A stretch of DNA of 64,000 nucleotides from Arthrobacter sp. P2b. GTDB lineage: Bacteria > Actinomycetota > Actinomycetes > Actinomycetales > Micrococcaceae. The DNA is taken from the NCBI RefSeq assembly GCF_900168295.1, contig NZ_FVZL01000001.1, positions 644,134-708,133 of the forward strand. The letters run 5' to 3'. This document shows positions 52,631 through 61,840 of the stretch, one piece after another; the stretch's first letter is position 1, and each line of letters begins with the position of its first letter. Made by a program: the position numbers and the translations under genes. Below the pieces are notes generated by a model. The model saw nothing but the letters and a program-made list of their open reading frames with translations. It did no database searches and had not been told where the DNA came from.

Positions 52631-54170
52631 ATGGCAAGCAGGGCGGCATTGGAAGCGTTGGAGGTCCTTGAGGCGTCCCTTGCTGAGCTGGGTGCTGTGC
52701 TGCGTGGGACCGGTGAGGGTTTTGATCCGTTGCGGGAGCAGGCTGATCGGAGCCTGGACGGGCTCGCCGGGGTCGCCCGGCTTGAGGCCGGGACAGCTGC
52801 GTTGAAGGTGCATCTGACTGCAGGGTATGCAGAAGCTGCCAAGGCTGTGGCGTCACGGGCCACGGTGCCGTCCGGGGCGATGGCGCAGGAAGCGTCGATG
52901 GTCGCAGAGGTCGCCGGTGTGCTAACCATTGGTGCGCGGGCTGCCGGTGTGCTGCTGAACGAGTCGCAGGTGCTGGCCAATGTTTTGCCGTTGACCCTGG
53001 CGGGGTTGCAGGACGGGAGCCTGTCGTGGGCGCACGCGAAGGCGATGGTGGAGGAAACCGCCACCCTGGATCGGGCCGGGGCCGCGGCGTTGGAGGCGCA
53101 TTTCCTGGGCCCGGATGCACCCAATCCGGCTACCGCGCCGGCGCCGGGTGAGTTGCCTGCCGCACCGGTTCCGGCACAAGGCCCGGACCTGGCGGGAACG
53201 CCACCACCCCGAATCCCTCGAAAAACGCCACGCCAGGAGTGTCGCGGAGCGGCGGGTGGAACACCGTCCGGACATGGACGGGATGGCCTGGTTCCACGCC
53301 TACCTGCCGGCCGATACCGCGTCGGCGATGTGGAACCGCACCACCGCCCTGGCCCGGGGCCTGCAGGGCCCGGACGAGTTCCGGACCCTGCCCCAGCTCT
53401 GCGCCGACATCTTCGCCGACGCCGTCCTCAGCAACGGCCAGGACAGGCAGAACGGGCAGCGCCCCGGCGGTGCGGTGGCGGAGGTCCGCACTCCGCACGC
53501 GGAGGTTCTGGTTACGGTGCCGGTGTTCTCGCTCATGGGGTTGACGGATGAACCGGCGATGCTTGACGGCTACGGCCCCATCCCGGCGTCGATGGCCCGG
53601 AAGTTGGTCGCGGACGGGGCTGGCTCGTTTTACCGGGTGCTGGTGGATCCGCGGGACGGGGCGCCGTTGGAGATCGGGCGCACCAGTTACCGGGTCACCA
53701 AGGCCATCCGGCGGTGGCTGCGCTTGAGGGACGGGAAGTGCCCGTTCCCGGGCTGCAGCAACAACTCGTTGGACAACGAGGCGGACCATTTGTTGGCGTG
53801 GCATCACGGCGGGACCACCGGGGTCAGCAATCTGGGTCAGCCCTGCCGCAAACACCACCGCCTCAGGCACACCAGCGGCTGGACACCCACCCCGGCCACG
53901 AAACACGAACCACCCGGCTGGATCTCACCCTCAGGCCGTCGCTATAAGAGCGAACACCAGGACTGGGAACCACCATACTGGCCGGAACAACTCAGGCGCG
54001 AGCTGCATCGGAAGCGGAAACGGAGACAACTTTCGCAGCGGAAGCGAAACGTGCACCGGCCGCTGTCACTGACCAACCGTGCTCCCTACGGCTACCCGGA
54101 CCTTTGCTACAAAGGGCTGTCCCCGGGTGAGGAAGGCCTGTTGCGTGTCCTGCACGGGACCGGAAACTGA
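52631..54170 (+). pseudogene. DUF222/HNH endonuclease-like gene broken by a frameshift
   Basis: The reading frame from ATG 52631 encodes the DUF222 domain for about 175 residues, then shifts. The continuation, in another frame from about 53160 to 54170, encodes the rest with LPHRFRHKARTWRERH, RPDMDGMAWFHAYLPADTA and an intact HNH motif (CPFPGC, EADHLLAWHHGG, CRKHHRLRH). The likely change is one extra C at 53156-53157 (GTTGCCTGCC for GTTGCTGCC), because removing it joins GEL to LPHRFRHKART. Such multicopy HNH genes are common in Arthrobacter. It may be a real pseudogene or a sequencing error. CATAGT ends 6 bases before the ATG. Confidence 0.87.
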
Positions 54171-54209
54171 GCAACGGCCCGCTTGTGCCCCGCCCGTCGT
54201 CGTGCCCGC

Positions 54210-54989
54210 CTAGCCCAGGCCCATGGACCTTCCAAAGAGGCTGAAGCCGACAAAAGCGACGATGTCCAGCAACGCATGCGCAATGACCAGGGGCATGACG
54301 CGCTTGGTCCGGGTGTAGAGCCACGCGAAGACAATACCCATGACCACATTGCCGATGAACGGCCCGAAACCCTGGTACAGGTGGTAGCTTCCACGCAGGA
54401 GGGCGCTGGCGGCAATGGACAGCGGCACGCTCCAGCCAAACTTGCCGAAGCGGTTCAGCAGGTAGCCCACCACGATGACTTCCTCCACCACGGCATGCCG
54501 GATGGCGGACAGGATCAGGACCGGCACTGTCCACCAGTAGGCATCCAGCGCGCTGGGAATGATCGCGGTGGTTATCCCCAGTGCCCGGCCCGCGGCGTAG
54601 AGGCCGAGCGACGGGATGCCGATCAGGGCCGCCAACCCCACCCCCTGCATCATGTCCATTCCCGGCCGTGCAAAATTGAAGCCCAGTTTCCGGAAGGCTG
54701 AGCTCTGATTGCCAACATCTCCGGAGGCCGCCTGCCGCTGGTCTGTAAGGAAGTAGATCACCAGCAGCACCGGAACCAGCGCGAAAATGATGTCCAGCAA
54801 CTGGTAGGTCAGGTCAAAATACTCGCGGGCACTCTGGGAGCGGTTCAGCGTTGATGTGCCCTCGGCCAGCGGCGCACGGGTCATCTTGTCCAGGAGCTGC
54901 ACCACGGAGTACACGGCGGACTGGCCAAGGGAGAGGCCCAGCACAATCCAGACTTCGAACTTCAGGCGGCGGCGGGAGGGAACCAACAT
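54210..54989 (-). CDS. CPBP family intramembrane metalloprotease
   Basis: A 259-residue membrane protein with about seven helices and the CPBP (Abi) core. The Glu pair is in IRHAVVEEVIVVGYLL, then LLRGSYHLYQGFGPF, NVVMGIVFAWLY and the last His in VIAHALLDIVAF. The usual Arg of EExxxR reads Gly here, so activity may differ. Relatives are CAAX-type proteases or bacteriocin immunity proteins; the role here is unknown. It is convergent with the DUF222 gene. Confidence 0.85.
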   Translation of the reverse strand: MLVPSRRRLKFEVWIVLGLSLGQSAVYSVVQLLDKMTRAPLAEGTSTLNRSQSAREYFDLTYQLLDIIFALVPVLLVIYFLTDQRQAASGDVGNQSSAFRKLGFNFARPGMDMMQGVGLAALIGIPSLGLYAAGRALGITTAIIPSALDAYWWTVPVLILSAIRHAVVEEVIVVGYLLNRFGKFGWSVPLSIAASALLRGSYHLYQGFGPFIGNVVMGIVFAWLYTRTKRVMPLVIAHALLDIVAFVGFSLFGRSMGLG

Positions 54990-55052
54990 GTACCCATCTT
55001 GCCTGCAGTTGCTGGATCAAGCCTGACCGCGATCCATGCGTGGCGCCGGCGG

Positions 55053-55140
55053 TATTCAGAGGGCGGTATGCAGTGCGGCGTATCCAGGCCGGGGATATCC
55101 AGGCCGGGGATATTCAGGCCTGCCGTATTGAGCCGGGAGT
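55053..55140. repeat. Six 14-15-base tandem repeats after the DeoR-type gene
   Basis: Units begin at 55053, 55067, 55081, 55096, 55111 and 55126, each starting TAT(N)CAG or TATTGAG; the third and fourth (TATCCAGGCCGGGGA) are identical. The array ends at the base before the stop codon of the DeoR-type gene (minus strand). Confidence 0.8.
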
Positions 55141-55929
55141 TCAGCTGGGCGCGACGATCACTTCGGTGCCGTTGGCCTCGAAGGCCGCCTTGTCCCGCGC
55201 CGAAATCCCGGCATCCGTAATCAGCCGGGTGAAGTTGTACCCGTCCATGGTGGCAAAGGCCCGGACGCCCACCTTGGAAGAATCAGCCAGGACATAGGAC
55301 ACCCGGGCCCGGCTCGCGAGCAGCGCGTTGACCGAGGCCTCCCCCTCGCCGGTGTTCGTGGGCCCCACTTCCGGGTCGATGCCGTTGACCCCGATGAAGG
55401 CGATGTCCAGCACTACCTTCTGCATGATGATGTCCGTGTAGGGGCCCACCAGCTCGTAGGACCGGGGGTTGAGGATGCCGCCGGTCACCATGACCTTGAT
55501 GTTGGGCCGCACCGCCAGCTGCCCGGCGATGTTAATGGCGTTCGTGACCACCGTCAGCGTGGGCTGGTTGGAGGGGGCGTTGAGGTCTTCGCGGGTGGCG
55601 AGGATCTGGGCCAGCGCGGTGCTGGTGGTGCCGCCACAGAGACCGATCACGGCGCCGGGCCTGATCAGCGCGGACGCCGCCTGTGCAATCTGTTCCTTGG
55701 CTTCGGCGTGGTCGTCCCGGTTGTAGCGGCCGGGAAGGTCGTACGCCAGGGCACCGGTGGTGGCTCCGCCCCGGGTCCTGGTAAGGAGCCGGCGCTTGGC
55801 CAGGCTGTCCAGGTCCCGCCGTGCGGTGGCCGGTGATACGCCCAGGGTGCTGACGATTTCATCGACCTCCACCTGGCCCGATTTGGCCAGCAGGTCAAGG
55901 ATGGCGGTCAGCCGGTCAGTGCGGGTCAT
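55141..55929 (-). CDS. DeoR/GlpR-type transcriptional regulator
   Basis: A 262-residue regulator. The N-terminal winged helix (RLTAILDLLAKSGQVEVDEI, then STLGVSPATARRDLDSLAKR) is followed by a sugar-phosphate-isomerase-like DeoRC domain with VIGLCGGTTSTALAQ, TVVTNAINIA and FIGVNGIDPEVGPTN. It senses a phosphorylated sugar in most relatives. The target is not clear: the gene is downstream of hutI on the same strand. ATG 55929 has AGAGG 6 bases before it. Confidence 0.88.
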   Translation of the reverse strand: MTRTDRLTAILDLLAKSGQVEVDEIVSTLGVSPATARRDLDSLAKRRLLTRTRGGATTGALAYDLPGRYNRDDHAEAKEQIAQAASALIRPGAVIGLCGGTTSTALAQILATREDLNAPSNQPTLTVVTNAINIAGQLAVRPNIKVMVTGGILNPRSYELVGPYTDIIMQKVVLDIAFIGVNGIDPEVGPTNTGEGEASVNALLASRARVSYVLADSSKVGVRAFATMDGYNFTRLITDAGISARDKAAFEANGTEVIVAPS

Positions 55930-56025
55930 GCAGGGCCTCTCGGTACTCCGGCCATCGCTTCGATGACGCTTTCTGATCATAACAGAAGCGAAACGATCAC
56001 CTTACGTCACAAAGGTGGCAGGGAT

Positions 56026-57237
56026 CTACCGGGCCCGGTCTCCGGCCCGCCACACAGCGTACGTCAACGGCATGCCCGGCCGGTAAGCGAGGTGCGTGGC
56101 CGAAGGCGCGTTAAGCATGTGAAGGTCCGCCCGGTGCCCGACGGCGATGGAACCGAGGGCGCGTTCGCCGTCGGCGTCGTTTCCGGTGTCCTTGTGCAAC
56201 GCCAGGGCGCCGCCGTAGGTGGCGGCCCGGACTGCCTCGTGCACACTGAGGCGCATCTGGAGCACGGCAGTAGCGACGCAGAACGCCATCGAGCTGGTGT
56301 AGGAGGTGCCGGGATTGCAGTTGGAGGCGAGCGCCACCTGCACGCCGGCGTCCAGGAGCGCGCGGGCGGGTGCCAACGGCTGCCGGGTGGAAAGGTCGCA
56401 CGCCGGCAGGCACGTGGCCACGGTCCCCCGCGAACCCTCGCCGTTCGACGCATTCCAGCCGGACCAGGTGCCGGCCAGGGCTTCCACGTCCCGGCCTGCC
56501 AGGTAATTCACATGGTCCACGCTGGCTGCGCCGAGTTCCACGGCCAGCTGCACACCGGGGCCCTCGCCGAGCTGGTTGCCGTGCACCCGTATCCCCAGGC
56601 CGGCGTCGCGGCAGGCCAGCAGGACCCGGCGTGACTGCTCAGCTGTGAAGGCGCCTTCCTCGCAGAAAACATCAGCCCACTGAACGTAGGGACGGACCGC
56701 AGCCAGCATGGGACCGCACACCAGGTCGGTGTACGCCTCCGGATCCTGGCCCGCCGGAACCAGATGGGCGCCCAGATACGTCACCTGGTCTGCAACGGTG
56801 GACGCGATGCGGGCACTGCGGGCCTCATGGTCAGTGTCCAGGCCGTAACCGGTTTTCGTCTCCAGGTAGGTGGTTCCTTGTGAGACGGCTTCCGCCACCC
56901 GGCCGAGCGCCAGGCGCGTGAGGTCGAAGTCCGAGGTGGCGCGGGTGGCGTTCATGGTGACGGCGATGCCGCCGGCCGCGTACTGCTCCCCCGCCATGCG
57001 TGCCTCGAACTCGGCCGTCCGGTCGCCGGCGAACAGCAGATGGGTATGGGAGTCCACCCACCCCGGGAGGACCGCCCGGCCGGCGGCATCCATGGCCTCG
57101 TCCGCGGCAGGGGCATCGGCAGCAGCGCCGATCCAGGCGATGCGCTCCCCCTCAACCACTACCGCCGCGTCTTTCAGGACCCGGTGTTCGAGGTCCTGGG
57201 TCATCAGCTCGGCAATGTTGGTGATCAGGATGCTCAT
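56026..57237 (-). CDS. hutI: Imidazolonepropionase
   Basis: A 403-residue amidohydrolase that opens imidazolonepropionate to formiminoglutamate, the third step of histidine breakdown. The metal motif is GWVDSHTHLLFAGDR (His64, His66), with YLETKTGYGLD, HLVPAGQDPEAY, VDVFCEEGAF-like WADVFCEEGAFTAEQ and RVHGNQLGEGPGVQLA typical of HutI. It is 11 bases downstream of a FAD oxidoreductase. HutU, HutH and HutG are not in the window. Confidence 0.94.
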   Translation of the reverse strand: MSILITNIAELMTQDLEHRVLKDAAVVVEGERIAWIGAAADAPAADEAMDAAGRAVLPGWVDSHTHLLFAGDRTAEFEARMAGEQYAAGGIAVTMNATRATSDFDLTRLALGRVAEAVSQGTTYLETKTGYGLDTDHEARSARIASTVADQVTYLGAHLVPAGQDPEAYTDLVCGPMLAAVRPYVQWADVFCEEGAFTAEQSRRVLLACRDAGLGIRVHGNQLGEGPGVQLAVELGAASVDHVNYLAGRDVEALAGTWSGWNASNGEGSRGTVATCLPACDLSTRQPLAPARALLDAGVQVALASNCNPGTSYTSSMAFCVATAVLQMRLSVHEAVRAATYGGALALHKDTGNDADGERALGSIAVGHRADLHMLNAPSATHLAYRPGMPLTYAVWRAGDRAR

Positions 57238-57248
57238 TGAACCATTCT

Positions 57249-58364
57249 TCAGCGCCGGATGGACCAGCGGGTGGCTGCCAACGCCTCCGCTGTCCGGGAT
57301 TCCGGACGCTCGCCGCCGGCCTCACCCCGGCCCTGCTGCCCGGCCACAATCTGTTCAGCAGCCAGTTCCGCCATGGCGGATGAGGTCTGGAACCCGTAGC
57401 CGCCCTGTCCCGCGAGCCAGTAGAAGCCGGGCGCTTCGGCGTCGAATCCCGCCACCGGGACGCCGTCGGCAGCCTCGGTCCTGAGTCCCGTCCAGGCCCT
57501 GCGCACCGCCGTGATCCCGAGCGTGGTGATAGCGTTCAGCCGTTCCACCAGATGCTCCACGTCGCCCGCGCGGGGCCAGGCGTCCTCCGGCCCGCTGGGC
57601 ACGGTCTCCGACGGTGAGATGAGCACGTCGTTGCCTTCCCGGCGGAAGTAGAAGGTGTTGTCCGCCGCTGCAACCATGGGGCTGTGCTCCGGCAGGGGGT
57701 GCCCGACGGCGGCAATCGCCGCAGTGCGCCGGTACGGCTGAAGGCCCAGCTTTTCCACGCCGCTGATGACGGCGAGTTCATCGGCCCAGGCACCGGCGGC
57801 GTTGACCAGGACGCCGGCCTGGAAGGCTTCGGTGCCCGCCCCCACCTGCCAGCCGGAACCCAGGCGCTGCGCTGAATGGACCCGTGCGCCGGTGATGATA
57901 TCCACGCCGGCCGCTTCCGCCCGCTGCCGGTGGTCCGCCAGCAGCAGTGGAGCATTGCATCCGAAGGAGTGGGTGTCCAGGCCCGCCGCACTGAACGCGT
58001 CCGGGACCAGCGCCGGACAGAGCTCCAGCGCCTCGGCGTGCGTGATGGGCTGCATGGAGCCGCTGGCTTCCGCCGCCACATCCTCCTCGCCGCCGATCAG
58101 CATGAAGCTGCGGGGCGTGAGCACCGGTTCAGGCAGTTCGAAGTCCCTGGCGGCAATGAGCTCCAGGGTCCGGACCGTCAGTTCCCGGACCACCGGGGGT
58201 CCGTAGCTCGGGATGAGCTGCCGGGCGGAGCGGGAGGACGTGTGGTACGCGAGTTCCTGCTCCGCTTCCACCAGCGCCACGCTGCACCGGCCCGCCAATG
58301 CTGAAGCCAAGGACAGGCCGGCGATGCCGCCGCCGACAATCAGGACATCGTAATGTGCTGCCAT
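57249..58364 (-). CDS. FAD-dependent oxidoreductase (DAO family)
   Basis: A 371-residue amino-acid-oxidase-type flavoprotein. The FAD fold is DVLIVGGGIAGLSLASALAG, followed by HTSSRSARQLIPSYG, GVLVNAAGAWADELA and the C-terminal FYWLAGQGGYGFQTSSAMAE. It would oxidise a C-N bond in an amine or amino acid; the exact substrate is unknown. It is 11 bases upstream of hutI in a probable operon. ATG 58364 is preceded by AAGGATGG. Confidence 0.87.
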   Translation of the reverse strand: MAAHYDVLIVGGGIAGLSLASALAGRCSVALVEAEQELAYHTSSRSARQLIPSYGPPVVRELTVRTLELIAARDFELPEPVLTPRSFMLIGGEEDVAAEASGSMQPITHAEALELCPALVPDAFSAAGLDTHSFGCNAPLLLADHRQRAEAAGVDIITGARVHSAQRLGSGWQVGAGTEAFQAGVLVNAAGAWADELAVISGVEKLGLQPYRRTAAIAAVGHPLPEHSPMVAAADNTFYFRREGNDVLISPSETVPSGPEDAWPRAGDVEHLVERLNAITTLGITAVRRAWTGLRTEAADGVPVAGFDAEAPGFYWLAGQGGYGFQTSSAMAELAAEQIVAGQQGRGEAGGERPESRTAEALAATRWSIRR

Positions 58365-58404
58365 GCGTCCATCCTTGCAGAGATGCAGAGTTACTGAGCT
58401 CCTT

Positions 58405-58431
58405 CTGGTTTCGACAGGCTCAACCACCGGA
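58405..58431. repeat. Dispersed GGTTTCGACAGGCTCAACC-type repeat
   Basis: GGTTTCGACAGGCTCAACC (58407-58425) has GGTT/AACC ends and lies in the gap between kbl and the FAD oxidoreductase. This sequence is widespread in actinobacterial genomes, from memory; only one copy is seen in this window. Confidence 0.5.
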
Positions 58432-58476
58432 GGATAGGGAGCGAACCAAAGTGTTGCAGGGGGGTGTGGCGCGGGG

Positions 58477-59676
58477 TCAGTCTGCTGCTACCTCAGCCCG
58501 GCTGGCGACGAAGGCAGCCACGCAGGCCTCGACGTCGTCCGCGGAGTGTGCGGCCGAAAGCTGCACCCTGATCCGCGCGGCGCCGCGCGGAACCACGGGG
58601 AAGCTGAAGGCAGTGACAAAGACGCCGTGCTGCAGCATCCGGTCGGCAACCTTGGCCGCCAGGACAGCGTCGCCGAACATCACCGGGACAATGGCGTGTT
58701 CGCCGGGCAGCAGGTCGAAGCCTTCCTCCGTCATCCGCTGACGGAACAGCGCGGCGTTGTCGAAAAGCTGCCGCCGCAGGTCCGCTGAGTTCTGGACCAG
58801 GTCCAGCGCCTTAATGGTGGCGGCAACAATGGCCGGGGCAAGAGAGTTGGAGAAGAGGTACGGCCTCGCCTTTTGCCGCAGCATGGCGACCACCTCGGCA
58901 CGACCAGACACATAACCGCCGGATGCTCCGCCAAGGGCCTTGCCAAAGGTGCCGGTGTAGATGTCCACCCGGTGCGAAACACCGGCATGTTCGGGAGTTC
59001 CTGCGCCGGTGGCGCCCATAAAACCGACCGCGTGCGAGTCATCCACCATCACCAGCGCGTCATGCTTTTCGGCGAGATCGCAGATGGCTTCCAGCGGAGC
59101 CAGGTAACCGTCCATGGAGAACACGCCGTCGGTCACGATGATCCTGCGCCGGGCTCCCTTCGCCTCCACGAGCTTCGCTTCAAGGTCCACCATGTCCTGG
59201 TTGGCGTAGCGGAACCGCTGGGCCTTGCACAGCCGGATGCCGTCGATAATCGAAGCATGGTTGAGGGCGTCGGAGATGATGGCGTCCTCAGGACCGAACA
59301 GTGACTCGAAGACTCCCCCGTTGGCATCGAAGCAGCTGGAGAACAGGATGGTGTCCTCGGTGCCAAGGAAGCGGGAGACGCGCGCCTCGAGCTCCAGGTG
59401 CAGGTCCTGCGTGCCGCAGATGAAACGGACGCTGGCCATGCCGAAGCCCCGCTCATCCATCGCGGCCTTGGCCGTGGCGATGATGTCCGGGTGATCCGCC
59501 AGGCCAAGGTAGTTGTTGGCGCAGAAGTTCAGGACGGCTGCTCCGTCCGCGCCAATCCTTCCTGCCGTGATGTGGCTGGATTGCGGGGAGTTGATGCTGC
59601 GTTCTGTCTTGTAGAGTCCGGCGGTGCGGATGTCCTCCAGCTCGGTGCGCAGCTGGTCCTTGATCGAGGTGTACAT
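58477..59676 (-). CDS. kbl: Glycine C-acetyltransferase (2-amino-3-ketobutyrate CoA ligase)
   Basis: A 399-residue PLP enzyme that splits 2-amino-3-oxobutyrate with CoA into glycine and acetyl-CoA, the second step of threonine breakdown. It has [42 protein letters not shown] and the PLP lysine in [16 protein letters not shown]. It starts 8 bases after tdh stops, with AAGGAAC as ribosome site, in a tdh-kbl operon. Confidence 0.95.
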   Translation of the reverse strand: MYTSIKDQLRTELEDIRTAGLYKTERSINSPQSSHITAGRIGADGAAVLNFCANNYLGLADHPDIIATAKAAMDERGFGMASVRFICGTQDLHLELEARVSRFLGTEDTILFSSCFDANGGVFESLFGPEDAIISDALNHASIIDGIRLCKAQRFRYANQDMVDLEAKLVEAKGARRRIIVTDGVFSMDGYLAPLEAICDLAEKHDALVMVDDSHAVGFMGATGAGTPEHAGVSHRVDIYTGTFGKALGGASGGYVSGRAEVVAMLRQKARPYLFSNSLAPAIVAATIKALDLVQNSADLRRQLFDNAALFRQRMTEEGFDLLPGEHAIVPVMFGDAVLAAKVADRMLQHGVFVTAFSFPVVPRGAARIRVQLSAAHSADDVEACVAAFVASRAEVAAD

Positions 59677-59684
59677 GATGTTCC

Positions 59685-60731
59685 TTAGAGTCGGGTCCAG
59701 TCGAGGACAACTTTGCCGCCCGCGCCGCTGCGGGCAATGTCGAAGCCTTTCTCCCATTCGGCAGCGGGGAGCGTATCGGTGACCACGGCGGAGATGCCCG
59801 CGTGGAGCACGGGGTTGGAGGAGAGCATGGCGCTCATCGCGTACCAGGTTTCGAACATCTCCCGGCCGTAGATGCCCTTGAGCGTGAGCATGTGGGTGAC
59901 CACTTTCCCCCAGTCAATGGTGATGTCCTGGCTGGGCAGGCCCAGCATGGCAATCCGGCCGCCATGGTTCATGTTGTCAATCATCTCGGGCAGGGCTGTG
60001 GGGTGGCCGGACATTTCCATGCCGATGTCGAAGCCCTCCCGCATGCCCAGTTCGCGCTGGGCGTCCCGGACCCGCGTGGTGGAGACGTCGATGGCGAGGT
60101 CTGCGCCCAGCTGCCGGGCCAGGTCCAGCCGCGGCCGGGAGACGTCGGTGATGGCAATTTTGCGTGCACCGGCATGGCGGGCGACGGCGATGGCCATCAG
60201 TCCGATGGGCCCGGCGCCGGTGATCAGCACGTCCTCGCCCACCAGCGGGAAGCTCAGTGCCGTGTGCACGGCGTTGCCGAAAGGATCGAAAATGGCCCCC
60301 AGCTCAGGGGTGACCGACGGATCGTGGTGGACCCAGACGTTGGTTTCCGGAATGACGACGTATTCGGCAAAGGCACCATCACGCTGCACGCCCACGCTGA
60401 CCGTATGGATGCACATCTGGCGGCGGCCCGCGCGGCAGTTGCGGCAGATTCCGCACACCACGTGCCCTTCGCCGGATACCCGGTCCCCCACCTTGACGTC
60501 GCGGACGTCTTCGCCTGTTTCCACCACTTCGCCGTAGAACTCGTGGCCGGCGATCAGGGGCGCCTCGATGATCCCCTGCGCCCAGGAATCCCAGGACTGG
60601 ATGTGGAGGTCGGTGCCGCAGATGCCCGTGGTCATAACGCGGATCTTCACGTCGGCAGGGCCGGCCTCCGGCTCCGGCCGGTCCACCAGCTCGAAGCCGG
60701 CCTGTGGGCCGGCCTTGTACAGAGCCTTCAT
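59685..60731 (-). CDS. tdh: L-threonine 3-dehydrogenase
   Basis: A 348-residue zinc enzyme that oxidises threonine to 2-amino-3-oxobutyrate with NAD. It has catalytic zinc ligands Cys38 ([10 protein letters not shown]) and His63-Glu64 (AGHEFYGEV), structural zinc Cys93, 96, 99 and 107, and the NAD fold in [17 protein letters not shown]. It is the first gene of tdh-kbl, divergent from a LysR regulator. Confidence 0.95.
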   Translation of the reverse strand: MKALYKAGPQAGFELVDRPEPEAGPADVKIRVMTTGICGTDLHIQSWDSWAQGIIEAPLIAGHEFYGEVVETGEDVRDVKVGDRVSGEGHVVCGICRNCRAGRRQMCIHTVSVGVQRDGAFAEYVVIPETNVWVHHDPSVTPELGAIFDPFGNAVHTALSFPLVGEDVLITGAGPIGLMAIAVARHAGARKIAITDVSRPRLDLARQLGADLAIDVSTTRVRDAQRELGMREGFDIGMEMSGHPTALPEMIDNMNHGGRIAMLGLPSQDITIDWGKVVTHMLTLKGIYGREMFETWYAMSAMLSSNPVLHAGISAVVTDTLPAAEWEKGFDIARSGAGGKVVLDWTRL

Positions 60732-60865
60732 TGGCTTCCTTACTCTTTGTCAGTCACTTCTTCGGCAGGTTGCTGCCCTCCTCATTACAACGGCGAAGAA
60801 GCTTTAGCACAACAGGGATATTCTCAATCGACGATGTAGCTTTTCCTAATGCATAAACTGGTGGA

Positions 60866-61777
60866 ATGGAGATCCACCAGCTCGAAATCCTGCGCGAACT
60901 CGGCGCCCTGGGCAGCGTCAAGGCCGTTGCGGACACCCTCATGGTCACCCCGTCGGCCGTCTCCCAGCAACTGGCCCTGCTGCAGCGGACTGTGGACGTG
61001 CCCCTGACGCGGAAGGAGGGACGGAACCTGGTGCTGACCGAGGCGGGGCAGGTGCTTGCTGACGCCGGTGCCGCCGTCGTCAGTGCCATGGCCGACGCCA
61101 GGGGTGCGATCGGGACCTACCACGGGTCGGCGTCCGGCCGGGTAACCCTCAGCGGTTTCCACAGCGCCGGCCAGGCCGTGTTCGCGCCGCTGGCCAGGAT
61201 CCTCGACGCCCCCGGGCAGCCGCGCGTGGAACTCTCCGACGAGGACGTGGCACAGCAGGACTTTCCCGCGCTGACGGCGCGCTACGACCTGGTCCTCGCG
61301 CACCGCATGGACCACAGCCCCCGCTGGCCCGCCGAACGGGTGACGGTGATTCCGCTCGCCCATGAGCCGCTGGACGTGGCGCTGCCCGCAGGGCACCGGC
61401 TGGCCCGCCAGGCCGCCGTAACAGCGGACGACGTCGGCCGCGAGGCCTGGGTGACCAGCCACGCCGGCTACTCCCCCGCCGATGTGCTGTCCGCCGTCGC
61501 CGCCGTGTCCAGCAGGGAACTGAACATCGTGCATCGCATCAACGACTACTCCACGGTGGCGGCACTTGTGGCTGCCGGGGGTGTGATCGGACTGCTGCCG
61601 CGGTACACGGCAGGCCCGGTGCTCAACCCGGACATTGTGCTCCGGCCCCTTGAGGGCATCAGCACCCGCCGTCGGATCGACCTGCTGGCCCGGCCGGAAA
61701 ACCTGAAGCGCCGTTCCGTCATGATCGTGTGCGAGGCGCTGCAGGACATCATGGCGGGACTCGTGGACCGAGGCTGA
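60866..61777 (+). CDS. LysR-family transcriptional regulator (divergent from tdh-kbl)
   Basis: A 303-residue regulator with an N-terminal winged helix (LEILRELGALGSVKAVADTL, then VTPSAVSQQLALLQRTVDVPL) and a LysR effector domain (WVTSHAGYSPADVL; VAALVAAGGVIGLLPRYT). It probably controls tdh-kbl. The 134-base gap contains the inverted repeat CTTCTTCG (60757-60764) with CGAAGAAG (60794-60801), a possible site. TAAACT (60854-60859) ends 6 bases before the ATG, so the mRNA may be leaderless. Confidence 0.89.
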   Translation: MEIHQLEILRELGALGSVKAVADTLMVTPSAVSQQLALLQRTVDVPLTRKEGRNLVLTEAGQVLADAGAAVVSAMADARGAIGTYHGSASGRVTLSGFHSAGQAVFAPLARILDAPGQPRVELSDEDVAQQDFPALTARYDLVLAHRMDHSPRWPAERVTVIPLAHEPLDVALPAGHRLARQAAVTADDVGREAWVTSHAGYSPADVLSAVAAVSSRELNIVHRINDYSTVAALVAAGGVIGLLPRYTAGPVLNPDIVLRPLEGISTRRRIDLLARPENLKRRSVMIVCEALQDIMAGLVDRG

Positions 61778-61785
61778 CCCAACTG

Positions 61786-61840
61786 GGTAGCAGTAACTGT
61801 CGTTCTGGGCGCCCATAACGACAGTTGGCGCTACCTACTT
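61786..61840. repeat. Large hairpin repeat, copy 2, carrying a gene stop codon
   Basis: GGTAGC...AACTGTCGTT (61786-61804) pairs with AACGACAGTT...GCTACC (61817-61835), with an inner TGGGCGCCCA palindrome (61806-61815). The minus strand reads AAGTAGGTAGCGCCAA at 61825-61840, identical to copy 1 and again including the last Lys codon and the TAG stop of the adjacent gene. It lies between convergent genes. Confidence 0.83.

Noticed and set aside
53115..54170. Intact HNH gene starting at 53115
   Set aside because: The first residues from that start are out-of-frame DUF222 sequence; family-like sequence begins only near 53160, so the piece is the 3' part of a frameshifted gene.
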